DNA from: Planctomycetaceae bacterium
Lineage (GTDB): Bacteria > Planctomycetota > Planctomycetia > Pirellulales > Thermoguttaceae
Direction of reading: 5' to 3'
DNA length: 27,834 nt
Assembly: GCA_031257725.1 (NCBI GenBank)
Contig: JAIROD010000815.1
Location: forward strand, 1-27,834
Shown: positions 7,884-15,603 of the stretch, in pieces
How the letters are laid out: each line of letters begins with the position of its first letter
Position numbering within the stretch: the stretch's first letter is position 1
The notes under the pieces: generated by a model
What the model saw: only the letters and a program-made list of their open reading frames with translations
What the model was told of the DNA's origin: nothing
The model's database searches: none
Made by a program: the position numbers and the translations under genes

Positions 7884-9464
7884 TTAAAACCCCAGTGACG
7901 CTACAAATATTTTTTCAAAATTTTCGTTATTTGCCAGTTCAATTTTTTGTATTTCAGACGCAACATTCAGCATTTTCGTTCTAAAATCGACATTTAACAA
8001 AAAAGCGGTTCCGCCGGATTGAGCGGTGTTACCGACAAACGTTACTTTTCCTTCAAATTCAGGCGGGAGCAAACCAATACTTAAAAGGCTTTTTTCGTTC
8101 AAATGATAACCAAAGGAACCGGCAATTTCGATACGGTTTACTTCTTCTTTCTTGAGATTCATTTTCATTAAAAGAGATTCAATTCCTGAACGAACCGCGC
8201 CTTTTGCCAGTTGAATTTGCCGAACGTCATTTTGTGTCAAATAAACATCGTCGGTAACAAAAAACACTTTTTTCCCGTCTTTTTCCCGTAATCCGTCAAT
8301 TGTTTTTTGTGACGTGAATCTGCCGCTTTTCCCGATAATTCCTTGCCTGACCAATTCGCCGGTTATATCCAAAAGTCCGCTTCCGCAAATTCCTGTTGCG
8401 CGTGTACCGCCGATTACCTGATAATCGATACTTCCGTCATTGTTGATACAAAAACGTTCAACGGCACCGTTTCCGGCGCGCATTCCGCAGGTGATATTCA
8501 TTCCTTCAAAAGCCGGACCCGCCGCCGTTGATGTTGCCGCCAGAGCACCGTTTTTTGCCAAAACCATTTCGCCGTTTGTACCAATATCAATAAATAATAT
8601 TGTTTCTTTTTGTTCATATAATTGTGACGCTAAAATACCGGAGGTGATATCGGCACCGACAAACGCGGAAATTATCGGCGGTAAATAAATCACGCCAAAA
8701 GGCGAAATATTGAGTTTCAATGCGGTAAAATATTCACCGCCGTGAATTTGTGACAGATAAGGATATTGTCCGAGCGGTTTGGGGTCAATTCCGCACGCTA
8801 AATGAAGCATTGCCGTATTGCCGCTGTACACAATTTCATAAATATTTTTCGTACTGATTTTTGCTTTTTCCGAAAGAGTACCGATCATTTCGTTTAATGC
8901 GTCAATCAAAACGTTTTGTAACACGTTCAAACCTTCGTGATTACTTGCGAAATGGATTCTTGAAAGAACATCTTGAGCGTAAGTACTTTGCGGATTCAAT
9001 CTGCTTTCTGAAACAATTTCTTTTCCAGAGGACAAGTTAATTATTGCAACGACTAAAGTTGTTGTTCCGATATCAACAGTAATTCCATAACACGATTTTG
9101 ACGTATCGCCTGATTCCGTACCTAAAGCGGAGTTCCCGCCGTAAACAACTGTTTTTTCACCGTCAAATTGTTTTGAAATGAACGGTTTTAATTGGCAGGA
9201 ACAACTTTGTCCGCCGGACAATATTTGCAACGTTTTATTTTCGTTTTCTTTATTTTCGGTAAAGACAGTGATATTTTCTGTAATATTTTTTTGACAAGCA
9301 AGAAAATAATCGGAACCGATTTTTATTTTACACTTACCGCAAGTTCCCATACCGTTACACGGCGTTTCCAGCACGATTCCCAATTGCCGTGCCGCTTCCA
9401 GGACGGTTGTTCCGTTTGTTACGGAGAGTGTTTTCTGTTCGTTGGCGAAAATAATTTCAGGCAC
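7884..9464 (-). CDS. Reductive activator of corrinoid proteins (RACo-like, 2Fe-2S plus ASKHA ATPase)
   Basis: At 526 residues it matches the RACo/RamQ-like DUF4445 family, which uses ATP to reduce inactive Co(II) corrinoid back to Co(I). The N-terminal plant-type 2Fe-2S domain shows Cys36, Cys42, Cys45 and Cys57 (CNGMGTCGKCK...C). A linker follows, then an ASKHA-fold ATPase with GITVDIGTTTLVVAI, FIDIGTNGEM, TSTAAGPAFEG, GICGSGLLD and the C-terminal IEIAGSFGYHL. It is shorter than the typical 600-plus residues, mostly in the linker. It lies inside a run of corrinoid and methyltransferase genes with gaps of 1 and 3 bases, so it very likely repairs the two corrinoid proteins of this operon. An additional role as electron donor to the nitrogenase-like protein is possible but unsupported. 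Confidence 0.92.
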   Translation of the reverse strand: MPEIIFANEQKTLSVTNGTTVLEAARQLGIVLETPCNGMGTCGKCKIKIGSDYFLACQKNITENITVFTENKENENKTLQILSGGQSCSCQLKPFISKQFDGEKTVVYGGNSALGTESGDTSKSCYGITVDIGTTTLVVAIINLSSGKEIVSESRLNPQSTYAQDVLSRIHFASNHEGLNVLQNVLIDALNEMIGTLSEKAKISTKNIYEIVYSGNTAMLHLACGIDPKPLGQYPYLSQIHGGEYFTALKLNISPFGVIYLPPIISAFVGADITSGILASQLYEQKETILFIDIGTNGEMVLAKNGALAATSTAAGPAFEGMNITCGMRAGNGAVERFCINNDGSIDYQVIGGTRATGICGSGLLDITGELVRQGIIGKSGRFTSQKTIDGLREKDGKKVFFVTDDVYLTQNDVRQIQLAKGAVRSGIESLLMKMNLKKEEVNRIEIAGSFGYHLNEKSLLSIGLLPPEFEGKVTFVGNTAQSGGTAFLLNVDFRTKMLNVASEIQKIELANNENFEKIFVASLGF

Positions 9465-9467
9465 GTT

Positions 9468-10490
9468 TCACCCCTCCTTTATTGCGGAAGTGAACGCGGT
9501 AATATTGTTCAACGGCGTGGACGTACTGAGTCCGCAGGCAGGAGCCAAAATATCAATATTTTTTGACAAAAGATGTTTCGCCTGTTTAAACACCGTGTCG
9601 GCGTTACCAAATTCCAATAAATACGTACTGATATTGCCCATCGCCGGCATATTGTCAAGTTCTTTTTTCAACATTGCCAAATCAACAATCGCGTCAACAC
9701 TCAAAACTTTACTGTGCAATTTTTGCAGTTGCGGTTTCACCATTCGGACATCGCCGCAAATATGGACAATAACAGGAACCCCCAATTCATGTACAGAATC
9801 TGTAATTTTGTTCAGATAATAAACCGCGTATTCGTCAAAAATTTTGGGACCAAGAATTTCACCGGTTGCGGTTGGATCAGCGATTGAAATTGCGGCGGCT
9901 CCGTTGTCTGCCATGAGTTTTGCGTAACTAATCAATTGTTCCGTTACATAATCGATCACTTTATGCGCCGCTTCCCGTTCACGGCGCAGTTGTTTCAAAA
10001 AAATCATCGGATCGACAATAGAAGCCGCAGTGCTGATTGGTCCGGTCAGACTTCCAACTGCCGGAATTTCAGGATATTTTTCCGAAAGTAAATAAATCGC
10101 CTGAATTACTGTTTCGGCACGGCTGCTGTTCGCGATTGTTCCGTCAGGTAAAAAAGTTACATCTTTAACCGACGGAAACACTTCTTTTTGTATTTTCGGT
10201 TCACATTCAAGTGAACCGAAATTGATTGAACTGCCAAGTGCTTCGGCTTCCACCGTCATACAAAATGGAATACCAAAATTTTCGAAACCGGTATTTTCAT
10301 AAACATCATAAGCCAAATCACTCATTTTATCGCTTGTATGATGTGCGTCCGGCAATAAATGTCCGGTTTTTGTCATCACATCCACAATCGCGGCATTCAT
10401 CATACCGCCCGGACAAATAACCGGCGGACGATCAACCGTTTCACCGGATAAAGTTTTTTGTAACCTTTCTTTCGGAGAAAAAACATCCAT
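9468..10490 (-). CDS. UroD-fold cobamide methyltransferase, MtaA/MtbA type
   Basis: A 340-residue uroporphyrinogen-decarboxylase-family protein of the methyltransferase branch. The zinc site typical of MtaA/MtbA is visible as VHICGDV (His243, Cys245) and LAPACGL (Cys319). The N-terminal SPKERLQKTLSGETVDRPPV is the standard opening of this branch, and GSLTGPISTAA and ISIADPTATG are barrel motifs. It would move a methyl group between a methyl-corrinoid protein and a thiol or other acceptor, or the reverse. It lies 5 bp after the corrinoid protein at 10496, the likely partner, and 3 bp before the RACo-like gene. No coenzyme M biosynthesis gene is seen, so the thiol is unknown. It is not a heme-pathway UroD, given the zinc motif and neighbours. 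Confidence 0.9.
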   Translation of the reverse strand: MDVFSPKERLQKTLSGETVDRPPVICPGGMMNAAIVDVMTKTGHLLPDAHHTSDKMSDLAYDVYENTGFENFGIPFCMTVEAEALGSSINFGSLECEPKIQKEVFPSVKDVTFLPDGTIANSSRAETVIQAIYLLSEKYPEIPAVGSLTGPISTAASIVDPMIFLKQLRREREAAHKVIDYVTEQLISYAKLMADNGAAAISIADPTATGEILGPKIFDEYAVYYLNKITDSVHELGVPVIVHICGDVRMVKPQLQKLHSKVLSVDAIVDLAMLKKELDNMPAMGNISTYLLEFGNADTVFKQAKHLLSKNIDILAPACGLSTSTPLNNITAFTSAIKEG

Positions 10491-10495
10491 AATCG

Positions 10496-11146
10496 TTACC
10501 TCCCAACCAATTCGTTTGCCATTTTAATTGCCTGATTCGCGTTGGACGAATAACCGTCGGCACCAATTTGGTCCGCAAATCGCCGCGACACCGGACCGCC
10601 GCCAATCGCCACCTTAAATTCGTTACGGATTCCTTTCTCGTTCAATATATTGATCACATCCGCCATGCCATCCATTGTTGTTGTCATCAGCGATGAAATC
10701 ATAATAATTTTTGCATTTTCCTGAACTGCACGCTCAACAAATACGGAAGGAGGAACATCTCGTCCTAAATCGATCACGTCAAATCCGGCGGAGGAGAGCA
10801 TAAGTTTAACGAGATTTTTTCCAATATCATGCGTATCACCCGCGATAACACCGATAACAATTTTATGCTTTTTTTCTTGACGTTCTGTTTTAATGTACGG
10901 TTTCAATATTTCAACACCGGCATTCAATGCGTCCGCGCACATGAGTAATTCCGGTACGAAATATTCTCCATCGTCAAAAAGCCGTCCCGCTTGTTCCATC
11001 CCTTTGGCAAGTCCCAGATCAATCGCTTCGAATGCGTCGTAACCGGATTCAACCGCTTCATTCGATAATTGTGCGGATAACTCCTCTTCCATATTAACAA
11101 CAGCATCGGACATCTCCGAATATAATTCATCTTTAGTTTTGCCCAT
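10496..11146 (-). CDS. Corrinoid (B12-binding) methyl-carrier protein, MtaC/MtbC type (copy 1)
   Basis: A 216-residue protein with a helical cap (about residues 5-88) and a B12-binding domain. The DxHxxG motif is GDTHDIGKN (Asp104, His106, Gly109); SSLMTTTMDGM and IGGGPVS complete the cobalamin pocket. It heads the second half of the minus-strand array (corrinoid protein, UroD-type, RACo, half UroD, corrinoid protein, NifX). It follows the NifK-like gene after a 345-bp gap that holds a palindromic repeat. Within the run the close spacing to the methyltransferase at 9468 suggests they are a cognate pair. No classical substrate methyltransferase (MttB, MtaB, MtmB) is present, so the methyl donor is not identified. 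Confidence 0.94.
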   Translation of the reverse strand: MGKTKDELYSEMSDAVVNMEEELSAQLSNEAVESGYDAFEAIDLGLAKGMEQAGRLFDDGEYFVPELLMCADALNAGVEILKPYIKTERQEKKHKIVIGVIAGDTHDIGKNLVKLMLSSAGFDVIDLGRDVPPSVFVERAVQENAKIIMISSLMTTTMDGMADVINILNEKGIRNEFKVAIGGGPVSRRFADQIGADGYSSNANQAIKMANELVGR

Positions 11147-11261
11147 AATAAAAAAACTCCATCAAAAATAAATTATTGTAATAGTTTATTTTTTATAACC
11201 ATTCACGTCATATTGGTGTCAGGCAGGTGTTCTTGCAGTACAACAGGTATTGAATCCTGCT

Positions 11262-11459
11262 AACGCCGTTAGGCGTTCTCTGTGAATAACCGCCGGTTTC
11301 AACCGGCGGAAAGTACCGTGTTACACTCCCCCCCTTTAGGTGTTGTCCTAAAAAATATCGCGCCTTTTGTGGACAACCCCTAAAGGGGTTGTTGGTCAAT
11401 GGGGCTTTTACCGCCGGTTAACACCGGCGGTTATTCATAGTAAACGCCTAAAGGCGTTT
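11262..11459. repeat. Palindromic MITE-like element between the NifK-like and corrinoid genes (family C)
   Basis: Long inverted arms of about 48 bp, with some mismatches, lie at about 11262-11310 and 11409-11459. Both contain the outer hairpin sequence (AACGCC...GGCGTT) and AATAACCGCCGGT. An inner inverted pair (TAGGTGTTGTCC with GGACAACCCCTA) lies between them. It carries no gene. It sits in the only large gap of the 6.3-15.4 kb operon and may weaken or process the transcript between its two halves. Confidence 0.7.
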
Positions 11460-11491
11460 GTCCAATTTAACCATTATCAAATAAAAAAAAA

Positions 11492-12856
11492 TTAACGTTG
11501 TGCTGCGATAACGGAAAGTAAATCTTCGATGAGTGACAAACTGCCGTCATAACCGGCGTATCCGCGATTCAACACAATACGGTTTCCCACCGGATAACTT
11601 ACCGTAAGATGTCCTGCACCGATATCTGTTGCAAATTCACGTTCCAGATGACTGCCGATCACAAAACCCGGTGAAAAATCATCTTGATACAAACGGTCGG
11701 ATTTTCTTGGTACGATTTTCCAAAAATGCGTTTTGATTTCCGTCGGATCGGATTCATAAGCAATCGCGGTCGGATATTGGGAAGTCAATGTTTCAATAAC
11801 ACTGCTGATTTTCGGTTTTTGTTCTTCATCGACATTATTGGTAACAACCATTAATTCCGGCAGCCAGCCGAAATCGTCTGCAAGAAATTTCGTAATAGCA
11901 GGCGCATAATTAACATCGCCCACAACAACCGCGTAACGCTGCCAGTCAAGATCATTGTAAGCGTCCGCGACTCGTTCCAAATAACGGAAATAATGTTTTG
12001 TTTCCGTCTCGATGAGTTGTTGTACAATATCTTGCGGAATTTCAAGAATTTCCGCAACATTTTTCAAAAAGGCTTCTGTTGACGTGGGTCCGATAGGAAA
12101 GGGATTGGTAATATAAGGAATTTGATGTATTTTCTTAAAGGCGTTTGCAGCGTCTTGAGCGTAAAATTCCGAAACGACAATCGTCAACGCCGCATCGCCT
12201 GCGTTGCGGATACTATTTAATGTATCATATTCGGTAAAGAACGAATTAACTTCCAATCCTAATTTTTCCAATAAGGTACGAATTTTTAACAGATTACCGC
12301 GCCAAAAAGCGTCTTGCCCCGGCACCACACCTAACAAGTTGACTTTATTTTTCTTTTTAACTTTTTGTTTTTCGATAAATTCCCGTATGAGAACAGTCAA
12401 TACAAGATCGTAACCTTTATAACCGTCTCCATGAAAACCGCCTGTTTCCGTACCGATAATTTCGGTTCCTTCTTCACGATATTGCCGGACAATAGATTGT
12501 ATATCGTCACCGATAATATCAGCGGTACAGCCTGTGAGAATAATGTACAATTTCCCTTCGACTAATTCGATTGTATTTTTTACTTGTTCTTCCAACCGTT
12601 CTAAACCGCCGAAAATGATGTCTTTTTCTTGAATATTGGAACTCGGCACCGCCAAGCCGCCGCAATATCCCGCGCCCAAATAACCGGTACTTCCATATTG
12701 GTTCCAATAAATACTTCCGCCGCATCCCATCGCGGTATGTAATATCGGTACGGTTTCCGGTAATGCCGTAACCGTAATCAACGCGCCGCCCAAAGAACAA
12801 AATGATCTTGGTCTTTCGATAAAACGTTTATTTGTATTAGTTATATACGTATTCAT
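11492..12856 (-). CDS. NifK-like subunit of a nitrogenase-like reductase
   Basis: A 454-residue nitrogenase component 1-type oxidoreductase. Three cysteines match the P-cluster ligands of NifK in position and spacing: Cys20 (RSFCSLGG), Cys45 (HTAMGCGG) and Cys110 (TGCTADIIGDDI). The last motif is the classic C(x)n-IGDD of the family. It lacks a cysteine in the region aligning with the cofactor-binding Cys of the other subunit, which identifies it as the K-type partner. It is shorter than Mo-nitrogenase NifK (about 520) and lacks its N-terminal extension. Its ATG overlaps the NifD-like stop, as expected for a heterotetramer with balanced subunits. It is not ChlB/BchB or CfbD-like in context, and it is unlikely to be NifN because all three cysteines are kept. 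The substrate is unknown. Confidence 0.87.
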   Translation of the reverse strand: MNTYITNTNKRFIERPRSFCSLGGALITVTALPETVPILHTAMGCGGSIYWNQYGSTGYLGAGYCGGLAVPSSNIQEKDIIFGGLERLEEQVKNTIELVEGKLYIILTGCTADIIGDDIQSIVRQYREEGTEIIGTETGGFHGDGYKGYDLVLTVLIREFIEKQKVKKKNKVNLLGVVPGQDAFWRGNLLKIRTLLEKLGLEVNSFFTEYDTLNSIRNAGDAALTIVVSEFYAQDAANAFKKIHQIPYITNPFPIGPTSTEAFLKNVAEILEIPQDIVQQLIETETKHYFRYLERVADAYNDLDWQRYAVVVGDVNYAPAITKFLADDFGWLPELMVVTNNVDEEQKPKISSVIETLTSQYPTAIAYESDPTEIKTHFWKIVPRKSDRLYQDDFSPGFVIGSHLEREFATDIGAGHLTVSYPVGNRIVLNRGYAGYDGSLSLIEDLLSVIAAQR

Positions 12857-14370
12857 TGATCATCGCCTCCTTGAATATATTTGAACGGATTTTCCGAATA
12901 CCAAAATTCCTTGTACGGCTGGCGGGCATGTTTCGATAAATGTTCGTTGAACGACGAATTTTTCAAATGCCGTTTCAAACGCCGCGCAATATCATAAGCA
13001 CCGGCGTAACCGCTGTAAATACTATTTGTTCCATAAATTGGTAAAACGGCAACGCCGCATTTTGCCGCCCAGATGTTGTCGGAATTATGACCGATATAAA
13101 TGTCCGGTTTTGTACGGTAAATAAGATTGACGGCTTCAAAAGGCTGTGCGGTGGCGACATTGATACGAATTTTAGGATTGATCTTTTCAAGTTTTTCAAT
13201 TTCGACTCCGCCGAATTGATCATAGTGATAAGGACGCACCGCTAAAATTTCCATGCCTAATTCTTGCAACAACACGGCAGTTGCAAGTGTACGAATTTCA
13301 CCGGCACTCAGCATTGCTGTTTTCCCTTTCAGATAAGGAAGCAACGGTTTCAACGACTGATTTAATTCATCGGTTTCCGATTTAATGATACGTTCCGCCG
13401 CATCGGTCAATCCAAGTTTTTTGGCAACTTGACGAAGCCAAAGTGAAGTATTTTCGATACCGATAGGCATTTGACCGCCTACAAAAGGAACTCCAAATTT
13501 TTGTTCCAGATAAGTCATAAAGTAATCGTCATGAGTTGGACAAACGCCGATTGATAACGCCGCAAACGGAGCAAGGCGAAAAGCGTCGGGATGAGCGTCG
13601 CAAGGTAACATATTCACCTCAAGTCCCAACTTATTCAAGAGCCGCGTCAATTCCTTCTGATCCGGTCCCGTCATCGACGATACATTCAGAAGATTAACCA
13701 ACCGGCTCCGCCGTAACTTTTCCGATGTTACCGAAATTTCATTATCATACACATTAAATTCCGTTTCATCTTTTCCGTCAGTCATGTTCCGCAAAAAAGA
13801 ATGAAAAATCGCGTCATAAGCGGTTGCCATAATTTTTGTTTTAAAACCTTCGCAATGAATCGGTAAAATTGTTGCGGAAACCTGATCTTTCAAATTATCG
13901 GCAACTCCGTCAATATCATCGCCGATAATTGCGGGCACACAAGTTGACAGAACAATAATTGCGTCCGGTCGGTAACGTTTATCGGCTTCGACAATACTAT
14001 GTTTCAATTTTTCTTCTCCGCCGGACACGACATCACTTTCACTCAAATTTGTCGAGAGCCAAAGTGCGCCTTTCGGATTTTTGATACCGCTGTTAAACTG
14101 ACCGACGCGCACACTTGCACCTTGTGAATGTACTGCGCCGCCGCAGCCGACCGCACCATGCACAATAACAACACAATCTTGTAACGACGTTAAAATTGCT
14201 GTTGCAGGAAGAAGTTGACAAATCGTTCCTTGACTAAACGCACGGCGTTTGTTTTTCAGACAACCGCCGCAAAACTGTTTATGAATTTCGCCCACCGTAC
14301 CGCCAAATTCGATACAACTTCCCAATCGTTCTTCGCGCCGCGGCGCAACTTTTTGTTTTAAATAATTCAT
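12853..14370 (-). CDS. NifD-like catalytic subunit of a nitrogenase-like reductase
   Basis: A 505-residue component 1-type protein. Counting from the ATG at 14370, P-cluster-type cysteines are Cys51 (GTICQLLP), Cys76 (HGAVGCGG) and Cys144 (LSTCVPAIIGDDI). Cys277, in GVCPTHDDYFMTYLEQKFG, aligns with the cofactor-ligand Cys275 of Mo-nitrogenase NifD, including the following EKYGIP-like segment. The place of the second ligand, His442, aligns with Ser453 in NSIYSGYAGAYDIAR, so the histidine is lost. Two further cysteines (FCGGC) precede the first ligand, and there is a C-terminal tail of about 35 residues. I prefer the start at 14370 because GGAGGAG lies six bases upstream and it gives an ATGA overlap with the preceding UroD-type gene; 14385 is the longer option. 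The protein probably holds a P-like cluster and a NifB-type cofactor. No Fe protein (NifH) gene is nearby. Confidence 0.87.
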   Translation of the reverse strand: MNYLKQKVAPRREERLGSCIEFGGTVGEIHKQFCGGCLKNKRRAFSQGTICQLLPATAILTSLQDCVVIVHGAVGCGGAVHSQGASVRVGQFNSGIKNPKGALWLSTNLSESDVVSGGEEKLKHSIVEADKRYRPDAIIVLSTCVPAIIGDDIDGVADNLKDQVSATILPIHCEGFKTKIMATAYDAIFHSFLRNMTDGKDETEFNVYDNEISVTSEKLRRSRLVNLLNVSSMTGPDQKELTRLLNKLGLEVNMLPCDAHPDAFRLAPFAALSIGVCPTHDDYFMTYLEQKFGVPFVGGQMPIGIENTSLWLRQVAKKLGLTDAAERIIKSETDELNQSLKPLLPYLKGKTAMLSAGEIRTLATAVLLQELGMEILAVRPYHYDQFGGVEIEKLEKINPKIRINVATAQPFEAVNLIYRTKPDIYIGHNSDNIWAAKCGVAVLPIYGTNSIYSGYAGAYDIARRLKRHLKNSSFNEHLSKHARQPYKEFWYSENPFKYIQGGDDQ

Positions 14371-15422
14371 AATGAACTCCTCCATTTACGCGATGCTGTA
14401 ACAAACGCTCGTACATTTTCTTCGGATACCTTTGCGGAAAGATCGCAACCCGGTAATAACATAAATCCGCCGTCTCCGGCAGCATCATCCAAACATTTTT
14501 GTGTTTCAATATAAATTTCATCGGCGGTTTTTTCTTCAAGAACAAACACCGGATTCACGTTTCCCGCTAAACCGATTTTTCCGTATAATATCTGTTTTGC
14601 GTTTCGTAAATCAACCTTGCTGTCCACTGAAACCATTTGGATTCCTGTTTGCGGTAACAAATGTAAACGGTCGGAAATATTGCCGCAAATATGAATCAAA
14701 GAATGTTTCTGATACGACTTTAAACGTTGTATCACCGCCATAAGATAAGGAATAACAGCATATTCAAAATGACGTACAGAAACAACATCGCCCGACGCAC
14801 TAGGATCCGCAATAAAAATACCGTCAATTCCATCAACCTGCAACATAAATTCAAAATAAGCAACAGAAATATCTGTTGTAAAAGCGAGCAGTTTTTCCGC
14901 AAACAGTTTATTTTTGTACAACGATTTCGACAATGTTTCCAAACCTAATAATTGTCCCGCTAATGTGAACGGGGCACGTCCGCTGACAAATAAACTTCTC
15001 GGATTGTTGTTCTCTGGATTTTCGTTCAGTTTTACCGTTTCCTCCGCAACCGCTTTTAACCACTTTATTTTTTCAGATTGAAACACACTTTGTAAATCAA
15101 GCTGATCAATGTCTTCCGGCGAACTAATAAGTAATGAATCAATTTCCGGCGCACCTTTTTTTGTAAATTGAATTTTTCCTCCCAACGCTTCAACTAAAAA
15201 GGCGGTTGCGCCGGTTCCAACCGTAACAAAATCCGCGCCGACTCTTTCATTGACACGATAAAAAATTTCAGCAGCGCGAGACGGCGGAGAGGATAATAAT
15301 TCCTGTAACGAAACGCCTTCCACGAAAAAAGGCCAACTCCCGCCAAGACAAACTCCCACCGGAACCCGTTCCGGTTTTTTAAGAGCAAATACCTCTGTTA
15401 TAATTTTTCTTGATGTGGACAT
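14367..15422 (-). CDS. UroD-fold cobamide methyltransferase-like protein upstream of NifDK-like
   Basis: UroD/MtaA superfamily protein. From the start at 15422 (MSTSRKIITEVFALKKPERVPVG) it has 351 residues. The zinc-type motif is IHICGN (His244, Cys246), with LLPGCDL (Cys326) near the end; IFIADPSASGD is the barrel motif. A longer frame begins at 15488, but its first 22 codons are made of a GGACAT-type simple repeat shared with other intergenic regions, so I reject it. It overlaps the NifD-like start by ATGA and is therefore translationally tied to the nitrogenase-like pair. This suggests it handles the methylated substrate or product of that enzyme. The three full-length UroD-type genes here differ clearly in sequence. 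Confidence 0.85.
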   Translation of the reverse strand: MSTSRKIITEVFALKKPERVPVGVCLGGSWPFFVEGVSLQELLSSPPSRAAEIFYRVNERVGADFVTVGTGATAFLVEALGGKIQFTKKGAPEIDSLLISSPEDIDQLDLQSVFQSEKIKWLKAVAEETVKLNENPENNNPRSLFVSGRAPFTLAGQLLGLETLSKSLYKNKLFAEKLLAFTTDISVAYFEFMLQVDGIDGIFIADPSASGDVVSVRHFEYAVIPYLMAVIQRLKSYQKHSLIHICGNISDRLHLLPQTGIQMVSVDSKVDLRNAKQILYGKIGLAGNVNPVFVLEEKTADEIYIETQKCLDDAAGDGGFMLLPGCDLSAKVSEENVRAFVTASRKWRSSL

Positions 15423-15603
15423 TTTTTTATTTCGTAAAGTTAAGTTAGGGTTAATGGACATAATGGACATGATAGACACAATGAACATGATGGGACAATG
15501 ATACGAAAATAGTATTTTTAAAGGGTTCCCTAATGTTTAAAGTCGCCGGATAAACCGCCTACCGGATAGAAATCAGCCAACTGTTCCACAAAAGGTGAAA
15601 CAA

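Noticed and set aside
7346..11146. Pyrrolysine-type read-through (TAG) in methylamine methyltransferases
   Set aside because: No MtmB/MtbB/MttB-like frame interrupted by TAG was found next to the corrinoid proteins on either strand.
11208..11399. 63-residue frame in the gap between the NifK-like and corrinoid genes
   Set aside because: It is translated from the inverted arms of the palindromic element; no start signal or homology.
15423..15488. Longer N-terminus of the UroD-type protein (extra 22 residues)
   Set aside because: These codons are the GGACAT-type simple repeat found in other intergenic regions; family proteins begin near the ATG at 15422.
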